A DNA stretch of 64,000 nucleotides, from contig CAQGLR010000002.1 of NCBI GenBank assembly GCA_948794795.1, positions 164,967 through 228,966 of the forward strand. The letters are read 5' to 3'. Origin of the DNA: an uncultured Lachnospiraceae bacterium. GTDB taxonomy: Bacteria; Bacillota; Clostridia; Lachnospirales; Lachnospiraceae. Shown piece after piece: positions 51,786 through 61,647 of this stretch. The position numbers were made by a program, and so were the translations under genes. The number at the start of each line of letters is the position of its first letter. The stretch's first letter is position 1. The notes below the pieces were generated by a model. That model was not told the DNA's origin. It searched no databases and saw nothing but the letters and a program-made list of their open reading frames with translations.

Positions 51786-54143
51786 TTATTCTATAACCAG
51801 TTCCCTGGTTCCTGCCCTCTTTATCCTTCTTGAAGAAATAAAAGCAAATAAAAAGAAACTTGTACATATCAATACAGCTGGCATTACAAACACAGACAAA
51901 CTGAATTTAACTTTGAGATTTGAAATCCCAACTACCCTTAAAATAAAACTTAACATTTTTTCTGAAAATATTATAGCAGCGGCACTTCCTATAACTGTTC
52001 CTATAAACGCTGCAATTAAAAACCTTATTGCAAATTGTAAACGCAGTCCTGCAGAAGTAAACCCAAGTGCTTTATATATACATATATCCCTGCGTTCCCT
52101 TATAAATGCTTTTGAACATACCATTTGTACTACAATCATAGCAAAAACTATTGAAAAAGCATATACAACCAATGTCATTACATTAAGAGTAAGCTCAAAT
52201 GTACTGCCTATTCCAGGTGATTCATTAAAACAGGCATACAATATATCCCCATACTTATTGTTTAATCCATCAGATATATCTTTTCCTTTTTCTCTGTTAT
52301 CAAGAATATATCCTAGATATACAATATGAGTATCCATAATTCTTGATGCTGCCTCTGTAGTCATGCTGCAATTTATCCCAGCATCCCTCATATCCTGGTT
52401 TAAACCTGAAATAATATATTCCTCTTTTTGGCCATTATAACCTATAAATACTTTATCCCCAATTTCTAACCCAAGATTTCCAGCAGTGATTTCTGTTATT
52501 GCAATTTCATTATTATATAATGGTGCTCTTCCTTTTGATACCGCTTTTATATATTCCGGGCTGCTGTAAATTGCTGATAAAATCTTCTCACCATTTATAG
52601 AAAAATAAAAATTACTACAACATTTATAAGAAACTTTAAATCCACTGCTCTTACTAATTGTTTCCTCTATTTCAGCTATCTTGGTATCAGAAATATTTTT
52701 CTCTAAATTTATTTCTAAATCAGAATACATAATTCCCATAGCATCCCATACAGATGTTTTATTAATTAAATTTTCAAGCAGCATCATAGTAACCATAAAA
52801 TAAACAAGCATAGAAACTACAAGAATTACACCTGTATACTGTCTTTTATTTGAAGTAAACTGGCGGAATGCAAGGCTTGCAGAAAGTGCTTTCTGGCTGA
52901 TTGCCGCCTTTATCCTGCTGTCAAAATAAATCTCACTTTTCCATCCTGAAACAGCCCTTACTGGTGATATATCTGCAGTTTTCCTGGTGACAATAATAAT
53001 ACACAAAACTGAAACCAGAAAAATCCCTGACAATATTATGCTGCATTTTCCTATAGAAATCTGTTTTATTGGAACAATGCCTGTAACAGGAAAAAATAAA
53101 TTACTAACTATCCTGCACATAGGAATTGCTGCCAGTATTCCAAAGACAGTACCTATAACCTGGGCGGAAAAATACTGTACAACAAGTATAATTTGTATTT
53201 GCCAGTTTACAAATCCTTGTGATTTCATAATTCCAAAAGCTATATACTCCATTCTAATCCATGTTGATACACTATGGCAGATAACAACTATAACCGCGGC
53301 CAGTAACAAAATTATAAAAACCGTAAGTATAATACAAATTGTTTTTGGATAAAGACAAGTATAATCAAATATCATTGTTTTAGTCATTATCCCAAAACTC
53401 ATGTCAGAAATACCTGTATCTAAATTAACCTGGCGTATAAACCTGGCATCTGTAAGGCTGCATTTATTATTTTTATAAATATAAAATTGTATAACCGTCT
53501 TGTCACCTGTTTTCTTATTTTTCACAGCTTTAATATTATCAGAATATATCTTTTCATAATCTCCATCACTTATAAAAATATTCTTCCACCCCATTACAGC
53601 AGCACCAAGTTCTGGGTCTTCTATAATTCCTGCAATTTTAAATTTATATATATAAGTACCAATTTTAATATCCAGCATCCCACCAGTTTCACATAAAAGA
53701 TTTGTCTTCATGCCTTGTGAAATATAAACTTCTCCTTGTTTTAATTCTGGCGTGCTATCTAAAAAACCTGTACCCTTAGAATTAAAAAGCCTGTATCCTG
53801 GCCTTACCTTTTGTACCAAAACCTGGTTTCCATAAGAATAATCTTTGTATACCACTTCTGATGCTTCAAGTGTTTCTATTTCTTTTACACATTCTACAAG
53901 CGGATGGTTTTCAACATCAGATACAAGCCTGCCAGATAAGTTATCTTTATAAACCAGACACAAAACATTACCTGTACCCGCCCGTTTCTGTGCATCTTCC
54001 ATGCCGCCATAAACATTACCTTGTACCCCTAATATTGACACTAATGCCATTGAAATTACTGCCATAAGCAGGACAATATTTATAAAAGAACCTTTTTTAT
54101 TCCTGATATCTGCCATAATTATTGTAAATAATCCCATTCCCAC
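51786..54143 (-). CDS. FtsX-like ABC transporter permease (two MacB/FtsX domains)
   Basis: A 785-residue permease with about ten membrane helices: one at the N-terminus, three around 265-385, one near 440, and the last three after 655. Extracellular beta-rich domains lie between, in the plan of antimicrobial-peptide or lipoprotein-exporting FtsX/MacB-like permeases. It starts 3 bp after the ATPase stop. With the sensor kinase and regulator upstream this makes a Bce-like unit, although the typical BceB permease is about 650 residues and has one large loop. A role in response to envelope-active peptides is inferred. Confidence 0.85.
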   Translation of the reverse strand: MGMGLFTIIMADIRNKKGSFINIVLLMAVISMALVSILGVQGNVYGGMEDAQKRAGTGNVLCLVYKDNLSGRLVSDVENHPLVECVKEIETLEASEVVYKDYSYGNQVLVQKVRPGYRLFNSKGTGFLDSTPELKQGEVYISQGMKTNLLCETGGMLDIKIGTYIYKFKIAGIIEDPELGAAVMGWKNIFISDGDYEKIYSDNIKAVKNKKTGDKTVIQFYIYKNNKCSLTDARFIRQVNLDTGISDMSFGIMTKTMIFDYTCLYPKTICIILTVFIILLLAAVIVVICHSVSTWIRMEYIAFGIMKSQGFVNWQIQIILVVQYFSAQVIGTVFGILAAIPMCRIVSNLFFPVTGIVPIKQISIGKCSIILSGIFLVSVLCIIIVTRKTADISPVRAVSGWKSEIYFDSRIKAAISQKALSASLAFRQFTSNKRQYTGVILVVSMLVYFMVTMMLLENLINKTSVWDAMGIMYSDLEINLEKNISDTKIAEIEETISKSSGFKVSYKCCSNFYFSINGEKILSAIYSSPEYIKAVSKGRAPLYNNEIAITEITAGNLGLEIGDKVFIGYNGQKEEYIISGLNQDMRDAGINCSMTTEAASRIMDTHIVYLGYILDNREKGKDISDGLNNKYGDILYACFNESPGIGSTFELTLNVMTLVVYAFSIVFAMIVVQMVCSKAFIRERRDICIYKALGFTSAGLRLQFAIRFLIAAFIGTVIGSAAAIIFSEKMLSFILRVVGISNLKVKFSLSVFVMPAVLICTSFFLFAFISSRRIKRAGTRELVIE

Positions 54144-54146
54144 ACC

Positions 54147-54908
54147 TCACCATTCCATTGACTCAAGCCATGCGTTAACTTGTGTTTCACGGCTTTTCTC
54201 ATCCTGTGTACCATACGCAGGCAGAGAAAGTTCACCAGTTATATTGCCATCTTCAAGATATAAAATCCTTGTTGCCCTGAGAGCTGCCTTTAAATCATGT
54301 GTAACCATCAATATACTTTGCCCATCTTCGTTAAGGCCTGTAAGCAGGTCAAGAACACCTGTAGAATTCTGCCTGTTTAATGCCCCTGTTGGTTCATCTG
54401 CAAAAAGTACCACTGGTGTATTAATTACAGCCCTTGCAATAGCACACCTCTGCTGCTCACCACCTGATACTTGTGAAGGAAGATGTGTTTTCACAGCACT
54501 AAGCCCCATTCTGTCTAATAATTCATGTGCTTTTTTCCTTACTTTATCCGCAGTGTTTTTCTTATTCAGATATCCAGGAACCACAACATTTTCAAATATT
54601 GATAAATTGCCAAGTAAATGCATCTGCTGGAAAACAAAACCAAAATCTGAATAACGCAGCTTTGAAAGTTCCTTTTCTTTCAAAGCTGCAATATTCCTTC
54701 CATTATACAAAACTTGTCCTGCTGTAACCCTGTCCATTCCACTAAGTGCATATAAAAGTGTAGATTTTCCTGAACCTGATGCTCCCATAACCACAGTAAA
54801 ATCCCCTTTGTACAAATCAAGGGAAACATGTGAAAGAATATGTACCTGCCCGCCATTGTGTGCAAAACTTTTACTAACTTCCTTTGCTGATAAAATACTG
54901 CTTTTCAT
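54147..54908 (-). CDS. ABC transporter ATP-binding protein (LolD/MacB-like)
   Basis: A 253-residue ATPase with Walker A GASGSGKS, Q-loop FVFQQMHLL, signature QVSGGEQQRCAIARA, Walker B VVLFADEPTGALN and H-loop VTHD. The DEPTGALN form is typical of the LolD/FtsE/MacB/BceA branch that pairs with FtsX-like permeases. The start at 54908 follows AAGGAGC; the longer frame is unsupported. It is 85 bp downstream of the kinase gene. Confidence 0.92.
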   Translation of the reverse strand: MKSSILSAKEVSKSFAHNGGQVHILSHVSLDLYKGDFTVVMGASGSGKSTLLYALSGMDRVTAGQVLYNGRNIAALKEKELSKLRYSDFGFVFQQMHLLGNLSIFENVVVPGYLNKKNTADKVRKKAHELLDRMGLSAVKTHLPSQVSGGEQQRCAIARAVINTPVVLFADEPTGALNRQNSTGVLDLLTGLNEDGQSILMVTHDLKAALRATRILYLEDGNITGELSLPAYGTQDEKSRETQVNAWLESMEW

Positions 54909-54993
54909 TAACAATGCTCCTTTTTTATTTATTCCATATGGTATAGTCATTATAACAGCAAAGATATTAAGAAATCTTTAAGCACATAAACCT

Positions 54994-56142
54994 CTATATA
55001 CAATTTACAGAAATTACAGGCAATACAATAACTGCCTCCAGCCCATCTTTATAACTATTAAGCACTACTTTCCCATCCATCCTTTTTACTATATAGTCTA
55101 CAATATACAATCCCAGTCCTGAACCCTGTTCACTGCCACAATTCCTGCCACGGTAAAATTTATTAAAAATAAATGGCATATCACTATCTGGAATACCTTT
55201 TCCATAATCCCTGAATAATATTTTAACATTTTCTGTTTCTAAAATAACAGATATATCTATTTCTGTTTTTGCATATTTTCTTGCATTATTAATAAGATTG
55301 CCACACACCTGTGCCAGACGGTTTTTATCTGCAGATACCAGTATTTTTTTGTCTGGAAGTAAAAGACGGATATCCTCTTGTCCATCAGAAAGCCCAGTAA
55401 GAGTTTCATTTAAAAATTCACACAATTCAAACTGGCTTAGTGAAATTTTTAATTTATCTAAATCTGAAACAGAATGTAAAAATAAATCATTTGTCAGCCG
55501 TGATACTTCATCACATTTTTTCATAATAACAGAAATATATTTCTGGCGTTTTAACACAGAATTATCCATATTTGCCTCTAAACCTTCTGCATATGCCCTT
55601 ATTGATGCTATTGGCGTTTTAATATCATGTGAAAGCGTTGCTATAATTGTTTTATTATTTTCTACTGCTTCCTTTTCACAGGAACGTGCCTTTTTGATTT
55701 CATTCCTCATACTGTCAAATGCCCATGTAAAATCTCCAAAATAATTAGAACGTTCATAACGGAGTGGTATTTCAAAATTTCCTTGCGCAATTTCTTTAGC
55801 AAATATTTTCATTTTATTAAATGGCATAAGAATCCAGAAATAAATATATCCAAAAACTATTATTATATATATAACGCAGGCTAAACCTAAAACCAGGCTG
55901 TTTCTGCAGCCAGGCACTATACTTCCAGAAGAACGCAGGTTTTCCTGTAATATTGCAGATTTCTCTGTAAGCTTTCCTATATCACCAATTTTAGCAAGCT
56001 GCTCCAGTTCATTTACTGCTACTATCTGCTGCCGTCTTATATCATCTGTATTATTCCCGCTGTTTTTAATATACAATATCCCTGAACATAACATAATAAT
56101 TGATGAAAATAATATAGAAACAAATACAATCCTGCCTTTCAT
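54994..56142 (-). CDS. Sensor histidine kinase (HAMP type)
   Basis: A 382-residue kinase with two membrane helices (about 5-25 and 85-108) framing a short ~60-residue extracellular loop. A HAMP-like linker follows, then the DHp helix LSHDIKTPIASIRAYAEG with the phosphoacceptor histidine, and an ATPase domain with NNARKYAK, DYGKGIPDSD, FNKFYRG and GSGLGLYIV. It overlaps the regulator gene by 4 bp (ATGA). The small sensor loop and the adjacent FtsX-type exporter suggest sensing of an envelope-active compound. Confidence 0.9.
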   Translation of the reverse strand: MKGRIVFVSILFSSIIMLCSGILYIKNSGNNTDDIRRQQIVAVNELEQLAKIGDIGKLTEKSAILQENLRSSGSIVPGCRNSLVLGLACVIYIIIVFGYIYFWILMPFNKMKIFAKEIAQGNFEIPLRYERSNYFGDFTWAFDSMRNEIKKARSCEKEAVENNKTIIATLSHDIKTPIASIRAYAEGLEANMDNSVLKRQKYISVIMKKCDEVSRLTNDLFLHSVSDLDKLKISLSQFELCEFLNETLTGLSDGQEDIRLLLPDKKILVSADKNRLAQVCGNLINNARKYAKTEIDISVILETENVKILFRDYGKGIPDSDMPFIFNKFYRGRNCGSEQGSGLGLYIVDYIVKRMDGKVVLNSYKDGLEAVIVLPVISVNCI

Positions 56143-56825
56143 TCTGCCACCTCCAGCATATAACCCACTTTAAAGACTGTCTTTATGTACTGTGGCTTTG
56201 CAGGATAATCCTCAATTTTTTCCCTGAGCCAGCGTATATGTACAGCCAGGGTAGATGGCTCCACAATAGAAAATGCACCCCATATTTCTGTAATAAGTTT
56301 CTCCTTTGGAACAGCACTGTTTTTATGTTCACAAAGATAAGCAAGTAAATCAAACTCTTTTAAAGAAAGAGAAATTAACTTATTATTTTTAGTTACTGTC
56401 CTGGATGTTATATTTACAACAATACCACCAAACTGGATAATCTTTTCCACGTTATCAAAACCATACGCACGTCTTATAACTGCATTTACCCTTGCTAGAA
56501 GTTCTTTCATTGAATATGGTTTAGGAAGGTAATCATCACCTCCAATATCAAACCCCGTAATCCTGTCTGTCTCACTTGTCCTTGCACTGGCAAATACCAC
56601 AGGGACAGATGACACTTCCCTTAATTCTTTGCAAATTTCAAATCCTGTGCTGTCTGGAAGGTTAATATCAAGCAATAATAAATGGAATGTATTTTCAGAC
56701 AACAATTCAAACGCTTTATCTGCATTTTCCGCAATTAATACATTATAACCATAACTTTCCAGCATATCTGATATAATATAAGATAAATCTTCATCATCAT
56801 CTACTACCAGTATATTCTTCTGCAT
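56139..56825 (-). CDS. OmpR/PhoB-family response regulator
   Basis: A 228-residue regulator. Receiver domain 1-118: acidic pair VVDDDED, acceptor aspartate in LLLDINLPD, lysine in LPKPYSMKEL. The C-terminal winged helix (130-228) contains SLKEFDLLAYLCEH, AVPKEKLITEIWG and the recognition stretch TLAVHIRWLREKIE. The start at 56825 is supported by GGGGATTAAAAGG upstream and by where homologues begin; the open frame continues 23 codons upstream. It heads the kinase-ABC operon. Confidence 0.9.
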   Translation of the reverse strand: MQKNILVVDDDEDLSYIISDMLESYGYNVLIAENADKAFELLSENTFHLLLLDINLPDSTGFEICKELREVSSVPVVFASARTSETDRITGFDIGGDDYLPKPYSMKELLARVNAVIRRAYGFDNVEKIIQFGGIVVNITSRTVTKNNKLISLSLKEFDLLAYLCEHKNSAVPKEKLITEIWGAFSIVEPSTLAVHIRWLREKIEDYPAKPQYIKTVFKVGYMLEVAE

Positions 56826-56894
56826 ACCTTTTAATCCCCTTTCACATATGTACACGGGATAATAATTATTATCCACCCTTAACAATAACATCAA

Positions 56895-57101
56895 TGCTTA
56901 AAGTGCCATGTATAAATATTTATAATTATGCAAAACAACACCATAAACCCCAATATTGGCATATTAACTGACATCATCATATACTATGTATATTGCTTTA
57001 TAGTAATCATATATTTGCCTTTTGCCAGATATTATTTTATAATAGATAAGAATTTAATACAAGTTGCATTAGGATATCTTAATGCAGGAATGGAGAAACA
57101 T
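56895..57101 (+). promoter_or_regulatory. Leader and promoter of the ABC-F gene
   Basis: A good sigma-A match: TTGCCT (57015-57020), 17-bp spacer, TATAAT (57038-57043). Upstream codons read open in the ABC-F frame but cross the promoter, so they are not translated. I see no classical leader-peptide attenuator in the ~50-nt leader. Confidence 0.6.
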
Positions 57102-59027
57102 ATGATTTTACAATGCAGCCATATTAACAAAGCATTTACTACTGATGTTATTTTAAATGATATCTCTTTTCATATAAATGATAATGAAAAAGCAGCAATC
57201 GTTGGAGTAAACGGTTCTGGTAAATCAACCCTGGTAAAAATTATTATGAATGAACTGGAAGCTGACAGTGGTGAAGTTATTATTAGAAAAGATGCTTCTA
57301 TAGGATATCTTGCACAGAACCAGGAATATAATTCTGATAAAAGCATAATTGAAGAAATGCATAATGCAAAACCTGAAATCAAAGAACTTGCCAGACGTCT
57401 TGACAGCCTGGCAGCACAGATGGAAAATACAGAAGGTGCCGGACTTGAGCCTCTTATTAAACAATATGACCAGGCAAGGCACAATTTTGAACAACTTGGC
57501 GGGTACGCATATGAAAGTGAAATTACTGGTGTCCTGAAAGGTCTTGGATTTACTGAAGAAGATTTTGGCCAGCCTGTCCAGTCACTATCTGGCGGAGAGA
57601 AAACAAGAGTTGCCCTTGCCAGGATGCTTCTAAATAACCCACAGCTTATTATTCTGGATGAGCCTGCCAACCACCTTGACCTTAATGCTATACACTGGCT
57701 TGAAGGATACCTTGCAAACTATAAAGGTGCTGTGCTTGTTGTTGCACATGACAGGTATTTCCTTGATAAAATTGTAACTAAAGTAATTGAATTAAGACAG
57801 ACCAGATGCAGCGTATTCCAAGGAAATTACACAGAATACTCCAAGAAAAAACAGGCTGCAATGGAAGCTCTTATGAAACAATACCTTAACCAGCAGGCAG
57901 AAATAAAACACCAGGAAGAGGTTATTGCCAAATTAAAATCATTTAACAGGGAAAAATCAATTAAACGTGCAGAAAGCCGTGAAAAAATGCTTGATAAAAT
58001 AGAACGGATAGACAAGCCTTTTGAAGAAAACACTAAGATGAACCTGCTTTTCAAGCCAAAGATACAAAGTGGAAATGACGTCCTTTCAGTAAAAAACCTT
58101 TCTAAAAGTTATGATAATAACTTGTTGTTTTCTGATATCAGTTTTGATATAAAAAGAGGTGAACATGTTGCTATTATTGGAGACAATGGTACAGGTAAGA
58201 CTACTATACTTAAAATCCTTATGAAAATGGTACAGCCTGGCTCTTATGGCCAGATTAAATTTGGTACTAATGTCCAGGTTGCATACTATGACCAGGAACA
58301 CCAGGTACTGCATCCTGAAAAAACTCTTTTCCAGGAAATACAGGATACATACCCGAATATGAACAATACACAGGTACGCAATGTACTTGCTGCTTTTCTG
58401 TTTACTAATGATGATGTATTTAAACAGGTTAAAAACCTTAGTGGTGGAGAAAGAGGGCGTGTATCACTTGCAAAGCTTATGCTCTCAGATGCCAATTTCC
58501 TGCTGCTGGACGAGCCTACTAACCACCTTGACATTGATTCTAAGGAAATCCTTGAACATGCAATTAATAACTTTGAAGGAACTATACTTTATGTTTCACA
58601 TGACAGGTATTTTATAAATACTACTGCAACCAGAATAATTAATTTAACACAGAAACAGATAGTAAGTTACCCAGGAAACTATGACTATTACCTTGAGAAA
58701 AAGGAAGATGCTGAAAAAGCACAGCTTACTGCTGCTTCTATACAATCCAAAGAAGACATCCAGGAAAAATCTGGAAATAAACTTGACTGGCAGCAACAGA
58801 AAGAAGAACAGGCGAGACAACGTAAAATAGAAAGTGAATTAAAAAAAGCTGAAACAGAAATAGAAAAGCTCGAAACCCGTAATTCAGAAATAGATTTACA
58901 ACTTTCAGACCCTGCTAATGGTACAAATATACAGCTATTACAAGAACTTTCTAAAGAACAGGAAGCTAACACTAACAGACTTGAGGAATTAATGGAACTC
59001 TGGGAGTCACTTTCAGACAAATTATAG
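57102..59027 (+). CDS. ABC-F family ATPase (ribosome-associated)
   Basis: A 641-residue soluble protein with two ABC domains and no membrane segments. Walker A motifs GVNGSGKS and GDNGTGKT, signatures LSGGEKTRVALA and LSGGERGRVSLA, Walker B LIILDEPANHLD and FLLLDEPTNHLD. The linker (about 240-325) is the P-site tRNA-interaction motif region, charged and helical. The C-terminal ~100 residues form a coiled coil. Such proteins rescue stalled ribosomes; some confer antibiotic resistance, but general YdiF/Uup-like members look like this one. The start at 57102 follows GGAG by 7 nt. Confidence 0.92.
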   Translation: MILQCSHINKAFTTDVILNDISFHINDNEKAAIVGVNGSGKSTLVKIIMNELEADSGEVIIRKDASIGYLAQNQEYNSDKSIIEEMHNAKPEIKELARRLDSLAAQMENTEGAGLEPLIKQYDQARHNFEQLGGYAYESEITGVLKGLGFTEEDFGQPVQSLSGGEKTRVALARMLLNNPQLIILDEPANHLDLNAIHWLEGYLANYKGAVLVVAHDRYFLDKIVTKVIELRQTRCSVFQGNYTEYSKKKQAAMEALMKQYLNQQAEIKHQEEVIAKLKSFNREKSIKRAESREKMLDKIERIDKPFEENTKMNLLFKPKIQSGNDVLSVKNLSKSYDNNLLFSDISFDIKRGEHVAIIGDNGTGKTTILKILMKMVQPGSYGQIKFGTNVQVAYYDQEHQVLHPEKTLFQEIQDTYPNMNNTQVRNVLAAFLFTNDDVFKQVKNLSGGERGRVSLAKLMLSDANFLLLDEPTNHLDIDSKEILEHAINNFEGTILYVSHDRYFINTTATRIINLTQKQIVSYPGNYDYYLEKKEDAEKAQLTAASIQSKEDIQEKSGNKLDWQQQKEEQARQRKIESELKKAETEIEKLETRNSEIDLQLSDPANGTNIQLLQELSKEQEANTNRLEELMELWESLSDKL

Positions 59028-59070
59028 CAGATAGTAAAAGAAATTATCATTGCTTTACTTTTTAGTAAAT

Positions 59071-59180
59071 AAAAGGAGCAGCCACATTAAGAAAAACTGT
59101 AACAATATATAGTAGATATAAATCTTAATAGATACCATATATTGTATGCTTTCTGCTTAGTGCGGCAGCTCCTTTTATTT
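59071..59180. terminator. Very long hairpin between ABC-F and the second L,D-transpeptidase gene
   Basis: AAAAGGAGC-AGCCAC and its complement GGCAGCTCCTTTT close a ~110-nt stem-loop with an inner ACAATATAT/ATATATTGT stem. It has T-runs on both sides and sits between convergent genes, so it is a bidirectional terminator or a small hairpin element used as one. Confidence 0.55.
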
Positions 59181-59206
59181 TATAAAAAATATTTTCTTAA
59201 TTAATA

Positions 59207-60757
59207 TTAATTTTTCTTTTTATCTTTTGATGCTTTTACAATATCACCACCCTTAGAACCTGGCAGGTTATAACAGATTACTGGAGTTCCTGTTTCTATT
59301 ATTTCATATATTCTTTTAGCATCCTCTGGAGGAAGATTTACACATCCATGTGAACCGCTTGTCTTGTACAGTTCACCTCCAAATGAACTTCTCCAGCTGG
59401 CATCATGCAGTCCAACATTTTTATTAAACGGCATCCAGTAATCCACGGGCGTAGAATAATTTTCGCCGTTTAAAGTAGCATTCCTCTGTTTATAAGTAAT
59501 TCCATAAACTCCTTCTGGAGTATCATAACCACGTGCACTGTTGCCAGTTACACAATCAGTTTCAAGAACCATCTTACCATCTTTATATAAAATAACATGC
59601 TGTGCAGTAAGGTTTACTTCTACATAAGTATTGCCATAATCATTTTTTCCATAACTTACAGCTGTCTGGAAATAAGAAGGTGTTCTCTTTCCCTGTTTTC
59701 CTTTTTTTATAAGGCTTGTTAATTCTTTTATTTCTTGTGATGTATTCATCCACCAGCCATAATCACCACTATCTATAGTAATTGTTTCACCATAACTGGT
59801 TTTAAATTTCCTTGGCCTGAAAATAGTATCATACTTTCTTCTTATAGAAGCAACAAAATCTGATACCTTACTTTCATCAAGTTTAACTTTGCCTTTTTTT
59901 ACAGAAATCCATTCATTAACAGTATCACCATCAAGTACCTCTGTATTATCACCAAATTCATATGTAATATTGGTACTTGTATATTTGTTAAGCTTATCCA
60001 CAAGTTTATTAAGTTTCTTATCCTGTGAAGTAACCTTTGGTTTCTTATATAAACCAAGTTCTTCACAATTCACCTCAGAACCAAGCCCTTGTACTGTCTC
60101 TTTAATTGCTTCAGTAACTGCATCCACATCAAGCTGGTTACCAGTAACCTCACTTATTATCCTGTACCCCTTCCCCTTTTTATAATCAGAGATATATGCA
60201 TTCTTAGGCTTAATAACTTTATCTTTCTGCATGCTTCCAAGATTTTTAACTGCTTCCTTTATTTTTTCCTCATCACAACCTATAAATGTAGGCTTTCCTG
60301 CATATACTGCACTATGCACAAATGGCCATTTCCATTCATTTTGTCCATCTATAATCTTTACAAGTTCATCAGTTGACAGGACAGTCACACCAAGGTCTTC
60401 ACTAGAAAGTTCTTCTTCAAATATCCCACCATTTTTATCCTTTTGTATAATTTTAAGAGAATATTCAGAAAGACCTTCCTCAAAATCTTTCACTTCCATC
60501 TTAGAAACATCTGTACCATATACATTTGTCCCATTAAAAAAATGCGATTTATAATATACAACCCCTGCAATATAGACAACAACACCCAGCAGACAACCTA
60601 AAGCAGGAATTAACAATAATTTCTTAAATACACCTTTTTTTTCTCTCCTGTTATCCAGTGATATATCTGTCATGTGGATATCTGGATGTATTCCCGCGCT
60701 TTCAATAGTAGCAGCTTCATTATTAATTGTTTTGTCTTTATTTTTCTTTCTTCTCAT
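59207..60757 (-). CDS. L,D-transpeptidase (YkuD domain) with PG-binding-4 domains
   Basis: A 516-residue paralogue of the enzyme at 38010. A basic cytoplasmic stretch (1-48) precedes one membrane helix (about 49-70) and tandem PG-binding-4-like repeats (about 80-365). The YkuD domain ends the protein with YWMPFNKNVGLHDASWRSSFGG and the catalytic cysteine in SGSHGCVNLP, plus a lysine-rich tail. It forms 3-3 cross-links in peptidoglycan. I prefer the ATG at 60757; a GTG two codons earlier lies closer to AGAAGG. It is monocistronic. Confidence 0.9.
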   Translation of the reverse strand: MRRKKNKDKTINNEAATIESAGIHPDIHMTDISLDNRREKKGVFKKLLLIPALGCLLGVVVYIAGVVYYKSHFFNGTNVYGTDVSKMEVKDFEEGLSEYSLKIIQKDKNGGIFEEELSSEDLGVTVLSTDELVKIIDGQNEWKWPFVHSAVYAGKPTFIGCDEEKIKEAVKNLGSMQKDKVIKPKNAYISDYKKGKGYRIISEVTGNQLDVDAVTEAIKETVQGLGSEVNCEELGLYKKPKVTSQDKKLNKLVDKLNKYTSTNITYEFGDNTEVLDGDTVNEWISVKKGKVKLDESKVSDFVASIRRKYDTIFRPRKFKTSYGETITIDSGDYGWWMNTSQEIKELTSLIKKGKQGKRTPSYFQTAVSYGKNDYGNTYVEVNLTAQHVILYKDGKMVLETDCVTGNSARGYDTPEGVYGITYKQRNATLNGENYSTPVDYWMPFNKNVGLHDASWRSSFGGELYKTSGSHGCVNLPPEDAKRIYEIIETGTPVICYNLPGSKGGDIVKASKDKKKN

Positions 60758-60955
60758 AATCACACGGCCTTCTATAATATAATTCCAGGAATATAAAAAT
60801 AATAAGCATATTCCATCCTTGACAACATTCCATAATAGTATATTACTTTATAAGCCAAATATCAACCAGCTTTTATTACCATATTTTTAAATCTTTGTTA
60901 AATTTGTAAGTTATTATAATATTTAGTAATATAATGTATTTTTTTAGACAAATAC

Positions 60956-60996
60956 TTGACAAACATAACAGTAATAATTATAATGAACATTGTTCA
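60956..60996 (+). promoter_or_regulatory. Consensus promoter with TetR operator
   Basis: TTGACA (60956-60961), 17-bp spacer, TATAAT (60979-60984): a perfect sigma-A promoter. Directly overlapping its last base is the 13-bp perfect dyad TGAACATTGTTCA (60984-60996), which recurs before the membrane-protein gene at 61617-61629. This is the autoregulatory operator of the TetR gene. Confidence 0.85.
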
Positions 60997-61017
60997 GTAT
61001 AAAGGCAGGTGTAATTT

Positions 61018-61575
61018 ATGAATACTGTTATTACTTCCAAAGAAGCAATTTTAAATATAAGCAGGCAGCTTATACAAAAACAAGGCTGTACGGCAATTAA
61101 CATAAGAAATGTTGCTACAGCTTGTGGTGTTTCTGTAGGTTCAATATATAACTATTTTAATTCCAAATCTGATTTAATAGCAGCTGTTATAGAAAGTGTA
61201 TGGCATGATATCTTCCACTTTCCAGACAATATAGATAACTCCATAAATTTTTTAGACTGTGTAAGTATAATTTTTAATAATATGCAAGAAGGTGTAAAAA
61301 AATATCCAGGCTTTTTAAATTTACATTCTATAAGTTTTCTGGGTGATGATAAAGCAAATGGCCAGAAGCTGATGGCAAAATCATGGGAACATATCCAGAC
61401 TGTACTTTATAACATTCTTTGCAATGATAAAAATATACGTAAAGAGGCGTTTAACGGAATACTGACTCCACGAAAATTTACAGATATTATATTTTCATTG
61501 ATTATTTCCGCATTAATACAGCAGAATTATGACTGTACTGCAATTCTTGAAATAATTAAGAAAACAATTTATTAA
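61018..61575 (+). CDS. TetR-family transcriptional repressor
   Basis: A 185-residue regulator. The N-terminal ~55 residues are the TetR helix-turn-helix (GCTAINIRNVATACGVSVGSIYNYFNSKSDLIAAV). The C-terminal ligand-binding domain is not assignable to a subfamily. AGGCAGGTG precedes the start. It represses itself and the following membrane genes through twin TGAACATTGTTCA operators. The ligand is unknown. Confidence 0.9.
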   Translation: MNTVITSKEAILNISRQLIQKQGCTAINIRNVATACGVSVGSIYNYFNSKSDLIAAVIESVWHDIFHFPDNIDNSINFLDCVSIIFNNMQEGVKKYPGFLNLHSISFLGDDKANGQKLMAKSWEHIQTVLYNILCNDKNIRKEAFNGILTPRKFTDIIFSLIISALIQQNYDCTAILEIIKKTIY

Positions 61576-61582
61576 TATAAAC

Positions 61583-61605
61583 TTCCCACATAATGGGAAT
61601 TTTTT
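61583..61605 (+). terminator. Terminator of the tetR gene
   Basis: TTCCCA-CATAA-TGGGAA followed by TTTTTT. It separates tetR from the next operator. Confidence 0.65.
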
Positions 61606-61616
61606 AAATAACAAAA

Positions 61617-61629
61617 TGAACATTGTTCA
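61617..61629 (+). promoter_or_regulatory. Second TetR operator, before the membrane-protein gene
   Basis: TGAACATTGTTCA, identical to 60984-60996, 18 bp before the start of the next gene and overlapping its presumed leader. Confidence 0.8.
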
Positions 61630-61647
61630 TATTGGAGGTAAAATATA

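Noticed and set aside
51786..56825. Canonical BceRS-BceAB bacitracin module
   Set aside because: Gene order fits, but the permease is larger than BceB, with two FtsX domains, and the kinase has a HAMP linker; I call it only Bce-like.
56928..57101. N-terminal extension of the ABC-F protein
   Set aside because: The open frame crosses a good promoter, and homologues begin at MILQCSHINKAF.
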